Positions 63,926-64,000 of a stretch of 64,000 bases of DNA are shown in pieces. The first letter of the stretch is position 1. Each line of letters begins with the position of its first letter. This DNA comes from Gemmatimonadota bacterium (GTDB lineage: Bacteria > Gemmatimonadota > Gemmatimonadetes > Palauibacterales > KS3-K002), in contig CP070815.1 of NCBI GenBank assembly GCA_020344215.1, forward strand, positions 4,374,655 through 4,438,654. The letters are read 5' to 3'. Made by a program: the position numbers and the translations under genes. A model generated the notes under the pieces. The model had not been told where the DNA came from and searched no databases. It was given only the letters and a program-made list of their open reading frames with translations.

Positions 63926-63957
63926 ACGCCGCTATTCGCGTGAGCGGATAGCGGCGT
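63926..63957 (-). terminator. rRNA operon terminator
   Basis: A 10-bp stem (63948-63957 with 63926-63935, arms ACGCCGCTAT/ATAGCGGCGT; the 12-base interior forms three further pairs) is followed on the minus strand by TTTCTCTT. It lies just downstream of the 5S rRNA 3' end, where an rRNA terminator belongs. Confidence 0.85.
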
Positions 63958-63970
63958 CATGGTAATGAGG

Positions 63971-64000
63971 CCGGCGGCGTCCTACTCTCCCACGGGCTCG
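63971..64000 (-). rRNA. rrf: 5S ribosomal RNA, 3' end (rest outside window)
   Basis: The minus strand reads CGAGCCCGTGGGAGAGTAGG then ACGCCGCCGG, the conserved GAGAGTAGG and terminal stem of 5S rRNA. Only about 30 bases are inside the window; the 3' boundary is approximate. The 23S and 16S genes should lie further right on the same strand. Confidence 0.88.

Overview
The window is a gene-dense (about 63-65 % GC by eye), almost entirely chromosomal core region of a diderm, LPS-bearing bacterium. Gene content and order fit a Gemmatimonadota-like lineage: an LpxC-FabZ fusion, lpxA - Gfo/Idh oxidoreductase - lpxB, a PorV/PorQ-family outer-membrane protein, McsA-McsB-ClpC in a diderm, and RpoN directly after LptB. 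This assignment is inferred from gene content, not from a marker phylogeny. I see no prophage, insertion sequence, integrase or CRISPR array.

Layout. Positions 1-18668 (+ strand) form one long, tightly packed envelope cluster. It opens with the end of CTP synthase, then KDO synthesis (kdsA, kdsC, kdsD) and LPS export (LptC-like lipoprotein, OstA/LptA-like protein, LptB with an unusual 150-residue N-terminal extension) followed by sigma-54. A surface-glycan/glycolipid set follows: two GT2 polyprenyl-phosphate glycosyltransferases, a GT39-like membrane glycosyltransferase, WecB, a GT4 enzyme, a YfhO-like protein, an LPG-synthase-like membrane protein, and heptose genes gmhB and rfaE1. Positions 18669-19228 are non-coding with several hairpins. 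A PD40/TolB-like lipoprotein whose 3' end looks frameshifted by a 14-bp tandem duplication follows at 19229.

From 20094 to the end everything is on the - strand. Read in the direction of transcription (right to left), the order is: the end of a 5S rRNA gene with its terminator; era, trm112, porV, rnr; a degenerate GGDEF protein and an MJ0042 zinc-ribbon protein; prfB (with an intact programmed +1 frameshift site), lysS, lolC/E, lolD, mcsA, mcsB, clpC; bamA, ompH, lpxD, lpxC-fabZ, lpxA, a Gfo/Idh oxidoreductase, a small membrane ORF, lpxB, a DUF374 acyltransferase, lpxK; nadB, rlmH, a methyltransferase, bshC, a small coiled-coil membrane protein, murJ, uvrC; gltX, thrC, larC; der, plsY, gpsA, a MerR regulator; pcm, a DedA/YqaA protein, and two small proteins of which one is a YfgM-like TPR protein.

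Together the genes cover most steps of outer-membrane construction: lipid A (lpxA, lpxC, lpxD, lpxB, lpxK), KDO (kdsA/C/D), export (lptA/B/C-like), outer-membrane protein insertion (bamA, ompH), lipoprotein release (lolCD), and peptidoglycan lipid flipping (murJ). Translation, repair and cofactor genes are interspersed. lpxH/lpxI, waaA, kdsB, gmhA, the heptose adenylyltransferase, lptD and lptF/G are not in the window. I found no clearly new multi-gene system. The points most worth a second look are the LptB extension, the oxidoreductase plus micro-ORF inside the lpx operon, the McsAB-ClpC module in an LPS-bearing cell, the exact RF2 recoding site, the non-canonical GGDEF/zinc-ribbon pair and the frameshifted PD40 lipoprotein.
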